Shown: positions 22,398 through 34,335 of the stretch, piece by piece
Numbering within the stretch: position 1 is the first letter of the stretch
How the letters are laid out: each line of letters starts with the position of its first letter
Assembly: GCF_000003855.2 (NCBI RefSeq)
Contig: NW_003101671.1
Coordinates: 593,817-657,816, forward strand
Direction of reading: 5' to 3'
Length of the DNA stretch: 64,000 nucleotides
Source of the DNA: Blastomyces gilchristii SLH14081
Taxonomy: Eukaryota; Ascomycota; Eurotiomycetes; Onygenales; Ajellomycetaceae
The notes under the pieces: generated by a model
Told to the model about the DNA's origin: nothing
The model's database searches: none
What the model saw: only the letters and a program-made list of their open reading frames with translations
Program-made: the position numbers and the translations under genes

Positions 22398-23227
22398 TGA
22401 GGGATCCTGCAGCGCCAAGTCGCATGAAATATTTAGTACGCACGGCCTTCCTATATAGGCATAGATGCCACGATTCGGCGCTGCTGTGGCATAGGCCTTG
22501 TAAATATTGTATTCATCTAATTGAAAACCTCTTGTATGCCGGGTAATGGATATAATAATAATCCGTCACTGTAATAAGCAGCTGCAGCTGCCACTGCCAC
22601 TGCTGCCGCCACTGCCGCTGCCGCCGCTTGTACAGTTATTTTGAACTCCAATAATAATAATAAAAAGTGAGGTCTTTGATATCAGCCGCCTGTTCCATAC
22701 ACTCATTTTGATTTCAATCTTGAGAATATAAGAGCTTGATGGCAATAATGATGATGGTATGGTATGGCAATTGTGAATGCAAATCAGAGGGGATAGATAA
22801 CATGGATAGAGAAAGGCCTATGCGTAGGTGGAGTTGATGATCAATCTGCCTTACAACAATATGAGATATGAGGCTAACTTGATGATGAAGCACTAATTAT
22901 TATAACTAACTGAATAAGAAAGGCTGTACAGCACTAATTACATGTGCATACTATGTATGAATTTGTGCAGAAACATTGCATGTATGAATCCATCTGTGTG
23001 ATAGTGGCATTAATTAAAAACATCACTGAACACTAATTTACATGATGTTAAACCATATAAGAAAGGCCATTACTGCGAAAGGTGCTTGCAGAATCCCTCT
23101 ATTAAATATATTATATATGTATATACTGTCTAGTTTTCATAAGCATTTAAAGGTGTTGAATGTTCGATTGATTAACATCTATTTATTATCTATTTTTATT
23201 TTTTATTTTGGTTTTGATTTTACCTAG
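22398..23227. other. 3' flank of the rhodopsin-domain gene up to the Copia insertion
   Basis: It contains a GC-rich imperfect trinucleotide tract (CTGCCACTGCCGC type, about 22577-22630), an AATAATAATAATAAAAAG stretch that may serve polyadenylation, then moderately AT-rich sequence with no supported gene. It ends in CCTAG (23223-23227), the left target duplication of the Copia element. Confidence 0.55.
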
Positions 23228-23495
23228 TGTCGGAATGAGTGTCACAGATGAATATGTTGAAGACATATGAATCTTATGTGTATCAAGATCTGCTTGTTAT
23301 ATTATCTGTGTACTATCTAATATATCTATTTCATACAAAAGATAGAGCTATTTATAGTAAAATATATGTATGAGCCAAGAGAGCTAGTATAAGTGAGTAT
23401 TAGACAAGTATTATAGTAAGCTGATAATAATGAGAAATATTATAGTAATATGATATTGATGATATTCAGTAGTGTATAATCTTTTTTTTCTGACA
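23228..23495 (-). repeat. 3' LTR of the Copia element
   Basis: 268 bp, preceded by the CCTAG duplication at 23223-23227; pairs with 37537-37804. Confidence 0.9.
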
Positions 23496-24376
23496 CACTC
23501 TCTTCAGTGAATGTAACATGTAAAAGAAAGTGTAATTGAAGCTGTAATAAAAAGAGTGTAGATGAATCTGTAGTAAAAAGAGTATAGATAAATCTGTAGA
23601 GATTATATTAAAATAGATTATTTATTCTACTTATATCTTAATGATATCTGATATATTAACTAGGTCTAGTATCTTGACAAATTCTGTATATTTCTGATAT
23701 GATAGAGTCTTAGTGAGATCATTCACTGACATCTGAGCTGTAGACACTTAATTAACTGTAATATCACTGAATTAAACACATTCTCAGAGTCAGCTTCTAT
23801 ATATATCAATATAATGAAGCTTTATAATTATAAAGAGATCTTTCTTCATAAGAATATTAACAGTTTAACATTTATCATATTAAATACAGATCTTGTGACT
23901 AGATTTAAATTAAATATATTAAAAGAATCTATTCTATTAGATAGACTTCTTATCAGTCTATGAAATAGTAGTAAACTCAGCTTCAGTAATAGAGATAGTT
24001 ATAATTATTTATTTAATTTTCAATTAATAGTCTCACTGAATAGTTTAAAGATATATTCTTATATAGAGCAGTGATCTGAATTATCTGTGAAAGAGATATT
24101 ACTAGCAGCTTTAATAATATCAGATTTAAGATTAAGTTATAGAGATCTGTCAATGTTATTATTATATTAAATAGTAAGATTCTTTATATTATATAGATAA
24201 GATATTATTCTATTCATCTCTAATAAGTAATATTCTGATGAATTTATTATAAATATAGCTAGTTTACTCACTGTATATATAATATCAGAGTGAGTTATCA
24301 CTGCTGAGTAGATATAGAAGCTGATATATTATTAATACTAATGAATTTTTACAGATATGACTGACTTATTAAAAAA
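23496..24376 (-). pseudogene. Copia pol, C-terminal part (RT end and RNase H)
   Basis: On the minus strand near 24090-24220 the frame reads MNRILSYLYNIKNLTI, then ISFTDNSDHCSI, matching the Copia pattern R-I-L-R-Y-L-K-G-T-x-x-L-G-I followed by the RNase H Y-S-D-A-D-W box. Further on it is broken by stops. It is contiguous with 25477-25544 and 26059 onward once the insertions are removed. Confidence 0.65.
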
Positions 24377-24392
24377 CTCTAACAGAGTATTA

Positions 24393-25460
24393 TTATTATT
24401 ATTATTATTCTTCAATTATAGATGTATACAGTCAGAGACTATGACATTTACCTGAGAACCTTTAGTTCTCAGAGTTTTTCCTATATCTATAGAGTCAACT
24501 ATTATACACTTATCAATTTCAGATATGTAAAATCAGAAAATTCCAGCTCAGAATACAAAAACTGTTTACAAATTACAGTATTTCAACATCTATTAATACT
24601 TTAAAATCATTTGAAAATATCATGACAAAGAAAAAGAGAACATAGTCTTAAAGATAGACACATTAAATAGATAGATAGAAAAGAATAGAAAGAAACAAGT
24701 ACAGTAATAAGAGCTACAGAATAAGATCTCTGCAGTTTACATCTTAAGCTATATACATATTTTAACACTCTATATAACTGATCACTGTCTCTGTTCTCTC
24801 AGACCTGCTTCAGAGATTATTATTCTCTCTAAAGAGTCATCACTCAGCTAGCTTCTGTAACTAGCTTACTTATAAGTGAGATTCTTACTAAGAATAATAT
24901 CAGAGCTACTCAATTCTAGTTAAGTCTCTAATCTTTCAGCTGTCAATCTCAGCATTTCAGTCTATTAATTGACTGTCACAGTCTTGCTTACACTAATCAT
25001 CTATTAAGAGTATCTAGATCTCATCTTATCTAGATTCTTGCTAGATTCAGAGTGTTCTAATCAGATAGTTTTTAAATCTCATTTCTCAGAAGTGAGTGTC
25101 TAGAGTGAGAGAAATGAGATCTGATCAGTTAAGCTTGATAATGATTCACTATTCTGCAGACATTCTAGATCTCAATCACTTTAATACTGATCTAACTTGA
25201 AGCATCTGAGAGACTGTTAATTCTAAGATCAGTGAGAATTAGTGTCTGAGAATTCTCAGAATGAACATCTTAAGCTTGATAATGATTCACTATAGTGTAT
25301 TCAGAGGCCTCTGATACTGTTTTATGACTTAACAGTGAAAGCTGTGATTAAGATGACTCTTGCAGAGTTTGAACCTGCCCTCTCTTAGCATTCATTCCCC
25401 GGGGGGAAGGCCGCTAATTAAGGCTCCATAATAGCGTAGTTAACCACTACGCCACCGGGC
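24393..25460 (-). mobile_element. tRNA-headed SINE (about 1.07 kb) with a LINE-derived 3' tail
   Basis: Read on the minus strand it starts GCCCGGTGGCGTAGTGGTTA, including an A box (TGGCGTAGTGG), followed by a B box GGTTCAAACTC at 25365-25375. Those are the two internal RNA polymerase III promoter blocks of a tRNA gene. A body of about 650 bp follows, then about 310 bp homologous to the 3' end of the LINE at 10670-19226, closing in AAT repeats. Sixteen-base direct repeats CTCTAACAGAGTATTA flank it (24377-24392 and 25461-25476). This is the structure of a SINE moved by its partner LINE; the length is unusual. The head is unmutated, the body AT-rich. Confidence 0.82.
25365..25455 (-). promoter_or_regulatory. 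RNA polymerase III A and B boxes of the SINE head
   Basis: The A box TGGCGTAGTGG fits TRGYNNARNNG and the B box GGTTCAAACTC fits GWTCRANNC. They are roughly 70-80 bases apart, longer than in most tRNAs, so the head carries extra sequence in the anticodon or variable region. Confidence 0.65.
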
Positions 25461-25544
25461 CTCTAACAGAGTATTAGTTAGTAAGATATAGATCTTATAG
25501 ATATGTATAAGATAATATATATTAACTATCTTATTAATATAGAC

Positions 25545-26050
25545 TAGACTGGCCGCCGGGACCATGAATTTCACATTTGGTCTCATTTAATCTGGTCTCA
25601 TACATTTCTTGGCGTGAATCCCGCTGGGACTGGCTATTAAAAAAACATGTAAAGTGACTATATATCAGATCTTAAAATGAAATCATGACTTGAAAAAAAT
25701 GAGAAAGTGGTTTCATTTGATCTCATTTAGTCTCATTCTTGGCATAAAGTTACTATTTTTAGACATTTTAAGGTTTTTTTTAAACTATTTTTAATTTTTT
25801 AAAAAGTAACACTTTTTGATAATACTCAAATAAGATTTAAAGTCATTTAAAGCAATAAAAATAATTTAAATTGAGAAGTGAAAATCATGATCTCATTTGA
25901 AAAATGTGATAAGAGTAGACAGTAAGTCTCACTGAGACAGTATGAGACTACTATCTAATGTTAAAACTGTGTAATGAGATCAGTTGAATTGATAATAAGA
26001 CTATTAAAAAATCTGATTCTGGTTTCAGACACGGTCACACGGTCAGTCTA
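25545..26050. mobile_element. hAT-like MITE (506 bp) inside the Copia element
   Basis: It begins TAGACTGGCCG and ends CGGTCAGTCTA (inverted, one mismatch over 11 bases). It is flanked by 8-bp direct repeats ATATAGAC (25537-25544 and 26051-26058). An 8-bp duplication is typical of the hAT superfamily. It has no coding capacity, so it is non-autonomous. A TA-duplication reading (Tc1/mariner type) is possible but leaves the 8-bp repeat unexplained. Confidence 0.7.
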
Positions 26051-26058
26051 ATATAGAC

Positions 26059-27066
26059 ATTCTGATATAGTCAAAGCTTTAATTTGAGATGATTATATAT
26101 CCTTTACATATTGAGAAATTATTTTAAATCTCTTATCTATCAGATCTTATAGATGTTTTTAAGATCTTTGATTAGTTAATCTCTTTCTTTCAAATCTTCT
26201 CATCATAATAGAATGACAATATTATTTATATAGAAGAAGATAATTATTAATTATTGAAGAAGAGATATTAATTCTCTGATATAGAGATAAAGTCTAGTAT
26301 TCTCAATATTAAAGATAGTTTATTTAATCAGAGAAGAGATAATCTGTGTAATTTATATAATACTTATATAAGTTTTAATACATAATTTATACACTTCAAA
26401 TTTTATATTCTCTTTAACTTTTATCATTTATTAAATAGTTTTATATATACTAGCTTATTAATATTACTATTAATAAAGATATTAATTCTATCTAACTGTT
26501 CTATATCTAGATCAAATACTGTTATTAAAGTTAATAAGATTTGAAGATCTCTAACAGCTAGTGTGTGAGCTTTTATAGTAAGATCTGTGATTGATTGAAA
26601 ATCTCTGTGTATACAGATACAAGCTTTGTATTTTAAAAGAAAATCTTCATTATTAAACTTATAGATGAATACTTATTATAAAGAGATAACTGAGATATCT
26701 CTCTATAATCTACTAGTAATTTTATATGTATTCTGTAGAGATATACTATCTTATTCTTATTTAACAGTGTTCTTAAATTCTTCATAATATAAGTGTTTTT
26801 TAATATCTGCTTAGTGATTCAGTGAATCTGATAATTAAAATCTATAAATTCTTAAAGTTAATATAAATGCTGTTGATATAGATGTATTATTGATAACTAT
26901 GAAAACAGTATTTGAAAATAAATTTTGAGACTTGTAGAAGTCTGAGTATGAATAAGAAAATATCTTATTAATTATTTAAAATAAATTGTTTTTAATATTT
27001 ATAACTGTTATAAGATAAGCAGCTCTGTGTTTTTAAGTTCTACAGTCTTCAATAATATTAGCTTTA
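26059..27066 (-). pseudogene. Copia pol, RT portion
   Basis: On the minus strand the segment near 26120-26230 reads DLIDKRFKI after a degenerate YVDD region, resembling the Copia RT end (L-S-K-R-F-K-M-x-D-L-G). The frame is broken by stops throughout. It continues at 34336 beyond the Gypsy. Confidence 0.55.
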
Positions 27067-27324
27067 TGTAAGACTAAGTGCTCGCAGGCGATTATTCGGG
27101 TGTTTGCAGCTTGACATGATATGTACTGTTAACTACTAGAAGTATTCATAATAGAAAGATAAAATGTAGAGATCAAATGTATAATAGCATTCAAGCTGAG
27201 TTATGAATAGTATTCATGAACTTCAGTCTATATAGTTGTGTGTAGTCAAGAATCACTAGCTCTATTGATTATATAAGAGATAGAAATAGAGGTAAAGAAT
27301 CTATAAGAAGTGAGATTTCTTATA
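27067..27324 (-). repeat. 3' LTR of family-A Gypsy
   Basis: 258 bp; pairs with 34073-34330. It has retained CTCGCAGGCG, where the partner reads CTTACAGATG, so the two LTRs carry different mutations. Confidence 0.9.
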
Positions 27325-29000
27325 TACTCCTCTCTCTCTAAGACTTCATCTGTGAAGTCTTTCACTGAGTGACTTCATAGAATCAGCTCAGCACTGCAGT
27401 GATACTCACTAAAAATCCTTTATATCTATAAAAAACCTCAGTGAGGAAAAATTCCTTGTTATTATAAAGAGAAAAGAGTCTGTCACTTAGTTTCTTATTC
27501 TGTAAGATTCTTTATAGTCTACAGATTCTTCTCTAACTATTACACAGATTCATCTCATATCTTTTATACAGAAGAGTTTCAGTTGACTCTCAATTATTTT
27601 TATGAGATTTTTATGTGATTATCACATAGATTTATCTCACAGATGAATCACTCTCTGTGAGATTATTCTTATTAAAGAGAAGTATTCATAAGTTAATCTT
27701 TCACTCATTCTTATAAATCATTGTTCTTTAACACTGTAGAATTGTAAGGAATTTTTCATTCTTTTATTAACTCTGTAGAATTGTAGAATCAAGATATCTG
27801 CAGTCTGTAATCACTCTTTATAGTCATATAGAAAGATTCAGATCTGTGATTCATAATCACTCTTATTTACTAGAGTGATCTGACTATTTCACAGAATCAC
27901 TCATAGTATAAGTAAACCTCTCTAGAGTAGTATAAATATCCCAGATCTGTTCACAGAATCTCATCTTCTTTTCTCTTTTTCTATAACAGCTTTCATTCTT
28001 ATAAACTGTGAGTATTCTCATTCATCTGTGAAGTGTTTTCACTCAGATAACAGAGAGAGAGTGTTTCTGACAATGTCTGTGTATTGATTCAAGAACTTCT
28101 CAAGAATAAAAATTTTTTTTTTTCAAATTTCAACATCTTCACAAACAATGTCTGATCACTGCTGAGCTTCTTATGAGCATTTCTGTGACTTCTCTGATTA
28201 CTTTTTATCAGCTGGTGAAGCAGGGGTGCTGCTGCTCATAATCACATCTTCATTCTCTTCAGTCCTGTCACTGCACCTGATCTTCAGACCAGTGACTCAT
28301 TTCATCTCTTCTTCAGATCAGTTCCTGGCTTCAAGCAGTGCAGTTCTCTTCTTTTCTGTAAGTCTTCTCACAAGTAATTCCTTACAGATTCTAGCTGACA
28401 GTTCTTATAAAGCTCTCAGTGTTGTCAGTGTCTTCTGCAGCTCTGTAGGCCTATGATCATCTCTTCTCTGCCTGCACAATCTCTGACCAGGTATATGCAA
28501 ATATGCCTAGATTCTCTATCAATGATTCTCACACTGTGATGCATTTTCACAATCTCATTATCAATGAGAGATGAGTTTCTGAATATTCATAAAATCTGAG
28601 TAATCAAGACAATGTAAATACTATGAATTCATAACAGAAGTTAATCTGAGCAGATAAACTCTTTCTTTACATCTTAATTATTTTCAGACTGAATACTTCA
28701 GTATAACTGAGAGAGCAGACATAGCTTTATAAGAGATATCTAATCACACACACAGACAGTCAGTTCTCAAGACTCTGCTGCAACTGTGTATACTCTGATG
28801 TTCAGCTTCTCTGAAGTCTGTGCATTTCTGATAGTCTTTGTATTAAATACAATAATTGTCTGTATTACAGATATGATACTCTCTGCTTCTTTGAAGAAGA
28901 AAATTAATAGTTGTGAGAGAATTGAGTGTTATAAGTATTGAGAGTGTGAATATAAGTTTTCTTTGTTTTTTCTTTATTAGTCTCTAAATTATGTTCACAG
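27325..29000 (-). other. Family-A non-pol 3' region with a possible extra ORF
   Basis: It is shared with 1-1677 in the other copy. Near 28110-28460 the minus strand reads charged sequence (for example ICKELLVRRLTEKRRTALL) broken by six stops. The plus strand is open at 28226-28456 but is Ser/Leu-rich, as any pyrimidine-rich strand would be. I cannot decide whether either is a gene. Confidence 0.35.
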
Positions 29001-32000
29001 CTCTGTTTATTTTCTGTTTTTTTTTTTTTTTTAACTTTAATAAGAATATGATTTCTTCTTTTCTTACATACACTGCAGACTGTTCATCTCAGTAGAAACT
29101 CATTATCTTATAGACTAGAGTTTGTAAATGATAGTATTAATATCTTTATTATAATCAGGTTCTTAGCAAAGACTGTGTCATTCTGACTTATCAGAATTCA
29201 TAATATGAAAGTTATGTCTCAGCTTCTACAGATATCTTATCTGTCTGAATAATTTCTAAGTGAACTTATTTATCTTGTCAGAATACTCTTATCACTGAAT
29301 CTTGAATCAGAGCTTATAATCTTGCTTCTCTGAGTCAATAATTTCTTTAATCTGATATTCTCTTTCACTCTCTAGTATTTTATAAATAGAGTGATAAGTC
29401 ACAGAGTTCTCTTCTAAGAATTTCTTATATTCACAGAGTAAAGAGACATGAAAAATATTATATATCTATAACTCAGATAGCAGTTTCAATCTATAGAACT
29501 GTAAACTAATTTTCTTCATAATCTTACAAGACTCTGTCTGTAAGAGATTCAGCTTCTTACTAGATCTCTATATAATAATGTTTTCTAGACTTAGTCAGAC
29601 TCTATCATCTTTCTTGAAACTCTTTATAATATACTTAAAGTCATAGTATCTCTTCTGATACTCTTGAGTCTTTCTCAAGAATTCACAGACTTTCTCCCAG
29701 ATCTTCTGAATTCTCTTAGCCTGTTCACAGACATTATCACACTCTATAGTATACTCTCACAGATTTATCAAGATTATTCATGAATAAGTCTCAGTAAGCA
29801 TCTCAAAGAGAGTTTTGTCTGTGCTGACATGCTTTAAGTTATTGTATATAAACTCTATAAGTGATAATTAATATATTCAGTCATTCTGATTGTAATTGAC
29901 AAAGCACTGCAGATACTGTTTTAATATACTTATCAGATGTTCTATCTGATTATCTGTCTGTTAATAAAAAGCTGTGCTTAGATTTTATAAGATCTTTAGT
30001 ATAGTTATTAGATCAGATCAGAACTCTTCTATAAAGATTGATTCTCTATCTGAGATAATATTTACAGATAACTTATGCAATCAGATTATATCACAGACAA
30101 AGATATAAGTCAAATTCTTTAACTTCAAGTTCTTATAAGTGAGTATAAAGTGTGTTATCTTGATAAAGTAATTCACTATCATCAGCACACTGTCAAAGCA
30201 GGTATTATATATGTTCTTACTTTTCAGAAGACTTACAAGAGTATTTATTTCTAGCTATTCTCAAGGTTTCTGTGAGATGAGTAGAGAAGTAAGTTCTTTA
30301 TATAGCCTGAACTGCACTATCTGCAAATTCTGATAAATAGTATAAGAATTCACTATCTTCTTCACAAGTTCTTATATCTTCAGTTAGAAGTATTTTCTTA
30401 TAAGTAACTCATGAGTTCTAGTATCTGTAAAATGACTTACTAGAGAAGAGTCATGATATCTTTTAATAAGTTCTATACATAGAAACTTATTCATAGATAT
30501 ATAAATTCAGCTCTCTCTTTATAAGAGATTATTTAAGTCTCTTCAATTCTTTATTTCTGCAGAATTGATCTCTGCTATAAGTAGTTTTCAAATATACTAA
30601 GTATATTTATTCTTCAGTTGCAGTTCAGATAATCTGAATAGAAGATCTTATAAAAACTTATACTCTATTTCTTCTTATATCAGATCTTTCACAGTACTTC
30701 TCAAAGCCTGTAAACTCTTCAGATTATAGATACTCTCTTCAAGAATTCTCACAGAGATTCTCAGAGTGTTGACTCTCAGTGTTGTAGAGAGTAGTTATAC
30801 AGGCTTCTTTTCTCTCTTCTCTCTCTTCTCTCATAGAGAATTGAGAGACTCTTCAGTCAATCTCTTCATAACACTCAGTCTGAGCATCTTATAAAGCTTT
30901 TCTGTCTTCTCTAGTCTCTCTATGTCTGTTATCCTGATCTTCTTAATATAGTCTGGCCTGTAAGAGAGTCTGTTCACTGAGTTCTTAGTTTTCTTAATAT
31001 ATTCTATTTTAAATCAGAACTCACTCAGTCTCTGAGCTCAGTGAATCTGTTATTATAAGAGTTTCTTGATTAAAGTAAACTATTATAAGCTATTATAATC
31101 AGTTCTAACAGTAATCACTGTTATAAGGCTCTCAAAGTAGTAATATCAGTAATGAAAGAATTTTACTATTATAAGAAGCTTCTGATTATGAATGTTATAG
31201 TTAATCTCTGTGAGTTACATCTTCTGTAAGAAAAAGATCACTGAAACTCAGTTCTCATTTAGCTGTAGTTATAAGACTATTTCTGAAATTATAAAGAAGA
31301 AGATATCTATCTTCAATCTGATTAAGAGTAAGAAATCAAAGTGAAACAGTATCACTGTATCTGTAAATATCTATTTCAATCTTATAAAGATCTTATAAGC
31401 TTCTAGAATAAGAAAGTTCTCACAGTTCTCTCTTCTTAATAATCTTATTATTCTTTATTCACAGAATAACTTCTTCTTATTTTCATTCTTCAGCATATCT
31501 GTAAGAGTTAAGAAGATTCTCATGAATACAAAGATAAATCATCTATAGAAATTCACAAAGCTCAGAAAGATCTGAATCTTATAAATACTAGTTAACTTCA
31601 GCTATAATAGAATAGTCTCAACTCATGAAAATTTCATCTGAATATCATCTGCAGTGATTATATATTCTAGGAAATTAATCTGATAGACACTGAAGTTGCA
31701 CTTTATAAGCTTAATATATAGTTCTGTCTCATCTAAGATCTTTAACATACTTCACACATGCTCAGTGTGTTCTTTCTTCTTTGTAGAGTATATCATCACA
31801 TCATCTAGATATATTATTATAAAGACATTCAGATATATATAAAGTGTTTTATTAATGAAAGACTGAAATGCTGCAGAGATATTAGTCAGATTAAAAGATA
31901 TTACTAGATATTCAAATAATCTCAGTGCAGTTTTAAAGACAGTCTTTTATTCATTCTCAGACTGTATTCACAGTTATGTATATATATTAATCATATTCAG

Positions 32001-34040
32001 TTGTATGAATATGACAGCTTCTGTAAGACAGTTAATTACATTCTTAATCAGAGACAGAGAGTAACAGCTCTTTATTATCTTGAAGTTCAGATCACAGTAA
32101 TCTACATATAATCTGAGATCTTCATTCTTCTTCTTCATGAATATTACAGAGACTTTCACAGAGATCTGTGAAGATCAGATAAAGTCATTCTTCAGATTCT
32201 TCTCTACATAGGTTTACAAGACCTCTGTCTCATGATGAGAGAGCTTATAGATTAATTCTCAGAAGAGTTTCTATTCTTCTACTAAATCTATTATCAGATT
32301 CTTCTTATAATGAGAAAGAAGCTCAGCTGTCTTTGCTGAACTGAATATCTCTGCAAGATCTCAGTATTTCTCTGATATCTGAAGCTCAGTTTTCATAATC
32401 ATGAGATTCTCAGACACTTGCAAAGTTATTATATAGATAGGCTTATCTTCTCTAATCAACTCTATAACATCAACTGATTCTATCTCTGTAAGTAAGTCTA
32501 TCAACACTGATCAGAAGTATAAACCTGACTTGCAGACAGCTATGTGTGAATTGTGTCTTTGAAGTTATATAAGTCTTAAGTACATATTATCTGCAATGTC
32601 TGTAATAATCACAGTTTCTGCAAATCTTCTCCAGATTTCAGAGAGATCTTGTAATTCAAAGATAATTCTTATAAGTCTCTCAGTTCTCAGGTCTGAGTTC
32701 TCACACTCTACTTATTATAAGAGTAGGTTTTCAGTCTTCATCTTTCAACTCATTCACTCTACAAGCTTTAGAGACATTACAGTGATCTGAGATTCTGAGT
32801 TTATCAATACTTCTCATACTTATGAGACAGTAGTACTACAGTGCAGTCTCTCTCTGTAAGCAAGCATTTTCATCAGAGAAGTAACAGATTCAGGTGTCAG
32901 CTTCAAGGTCTTTAAGAAGGCTGTTGCTGACTCTGTTCATAACTTCTTAAATTTCTATTTTGATTTATCTGAACAGTTTGTGTAAAGATATTCTGATTTA
33001 GAATAGATGAAGTAGAGTCTCTTTTTCTTAGTCTCTCTGTTATACACTCTATTCACAGAAGCTTGTGAAGCTCTCTCTTTCTGCTCAGCAGTCAGATACA
33101 AATCTCTCTATATCTTGTCATCTTTTTCTGATAAATCTGTTCTCTGTTGTCCTGATTCTCACAGAGCTGATCAGTGATTCACTCTTCACAGATCTATAAC
33201 TCTCACAGTGATCTACAAGCAGTGAATGAGAGTTATCAGTTTCTTCAGAGTTAAGAGCTTAGAGTCTTACTTAATAAGCTTGTTCTACATATCTTTATTC
33301 AGTCTCTTTGCAAATATCATTATTCAGGTCTTATTTCAGAGTTCTGTTTTCACAGATCTCAATTCACATTATAATTTCATGAAGCACTGTGAGTAATCTT
33401 CATCAGATTTCTCACCTCTTTTTCTAATATTGATGATCACAGCTCAGATGTTCTCTGTTCAGCTCACAGAGTTTCTCAACTTATTCTCTAGATAGGTCTT
33501 GAGAACAGATCAGTAGAATCTCTTATAATCATTTTCTAGATAATTCAGTCAGTTCTTGACTTCAGTGTAATAGAGGTCTGTTATTATATAGATAATAGCT
33601 TCTTCATCTTTCATGTCACACAGTCAGACTTGTAAGTCAATTTCAAATACAAACTTGTAAAAGCTTTTATAGATTGTGATTCAATAAGTAGCCTTAAGTG
33701 ATCATAACTTAAGAAAGTTTCTTTTCAGTTCACAGATATCTCTGAAGATTATGTCTAGAGACTCAGTTCAAGAATGTTTACAGATAGTAAGCATTTCTTA
33801 TAGAAAAATAGCTTGATTCTGTGAAAGATGCTTAAGAATGTTCTTCACTGAGATTGATTTATTTATGAGTTCAGAGAGTTTCTCTATCACAGATATAAAG
33901 AATAATGTTCTGTGAGTAATTGATAAGTTCTCTGAGACTTCTTTTATGAGAGTTATTCATGATTCAGATAACTGCTTCTGAGTGTCTGCAGTAGAGTTCA
34001 CAGAGATTAAAGTATATAAGTTTCTAGTTCTTTCAGTCAT
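29001..34040 (-). pseudogene. Family-A Gypsy gag-pol remnants
   Basis: Minus-strand gag begins at ATG 34040 (MTERTRNLYTLISVNS). RT is clear at 32159-31974 (FMKKKNEDLRLYVDYCDLN) and its catalytic YLDD box is intact at 31811-31800. Integrase shows the second catalytic Asp in ISDRESIFIEEF (near 30054-30020) and a decayed third block near 29940. Order gag, RT, integrase is that of Gypsy elements. Stops of all three kinds interrupt it. Confidence 0.85.
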
Positions 34041-34072
34041 AATAGACAGTTGCTGACTGACTGAGCTTGAAA

Positions 34073-34330
34073 TGTAAGAATAAGTGCTTACAGATGATTA
34101 TTCAGATATTTACAGCTTGACATGATATGTACTGTTAACTACTAGAAGTATTCACAGTAGAAAGATAAAATGTAGAGATTAAATGTATAATAGTATTCAA
34201 GCTGAGTTGTGAATAGTATTTGCAAACTTCAGTCTATATAGTTGTGTGTAGCCAAGGGCCGCTAGCTCTATTGATTACACAAGAGATAGGAATAGAGGTA
34301 AAGAATCCGCGAGGAGCGGGATTTCTTACA
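34073..34330 (-). repeat. 5' LTR of family-A Gypsy
   Basis: 258 bp; the CTTTA duplication follows at 34331-34335. Gag starts 33 bases downstream on the minus strand. Confidence 0.9.
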
Positions 34331-34335
34331 CTTTA

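Larger units (their letters stand above)
27067..34330 (-). mobile_element. Complete family-A Gypsy LTR retrotransposon, RIP-mutated
   Basis: Two 258-bp LTRs (27067-27324 and 34073-34330; TGTAAGA...TTTCTTATA or TTACA) are flanked by CTTTA (27062-27066 and 34331-34335). It lies on the minus strand inside the Copia pol. A second, partial copy occupies 1-1934. Gag starts near 34040; pol follows toward the left. About 1.7 kb of non-pol sequence lies between the integrase and the 3' LTR at 27067. Heavy AT bias and stops in every frame show it is dead. Confidence 0.92.

Noticed and set aside
25547..26050. TA-flanked Tc1/mariner interpretation of the MITE
   Set aside because: It would leave the exact 8-bp flanking repeat ATATAGAC unexplained; the hAT reading accounts for both.
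28226..28456. 76-codon plus-strand frame inside family A
   Set aside because: Ser/Leu-rich from a pyrimidine-rich strand in mutated DNA; strand asymmetry of stops explains it.
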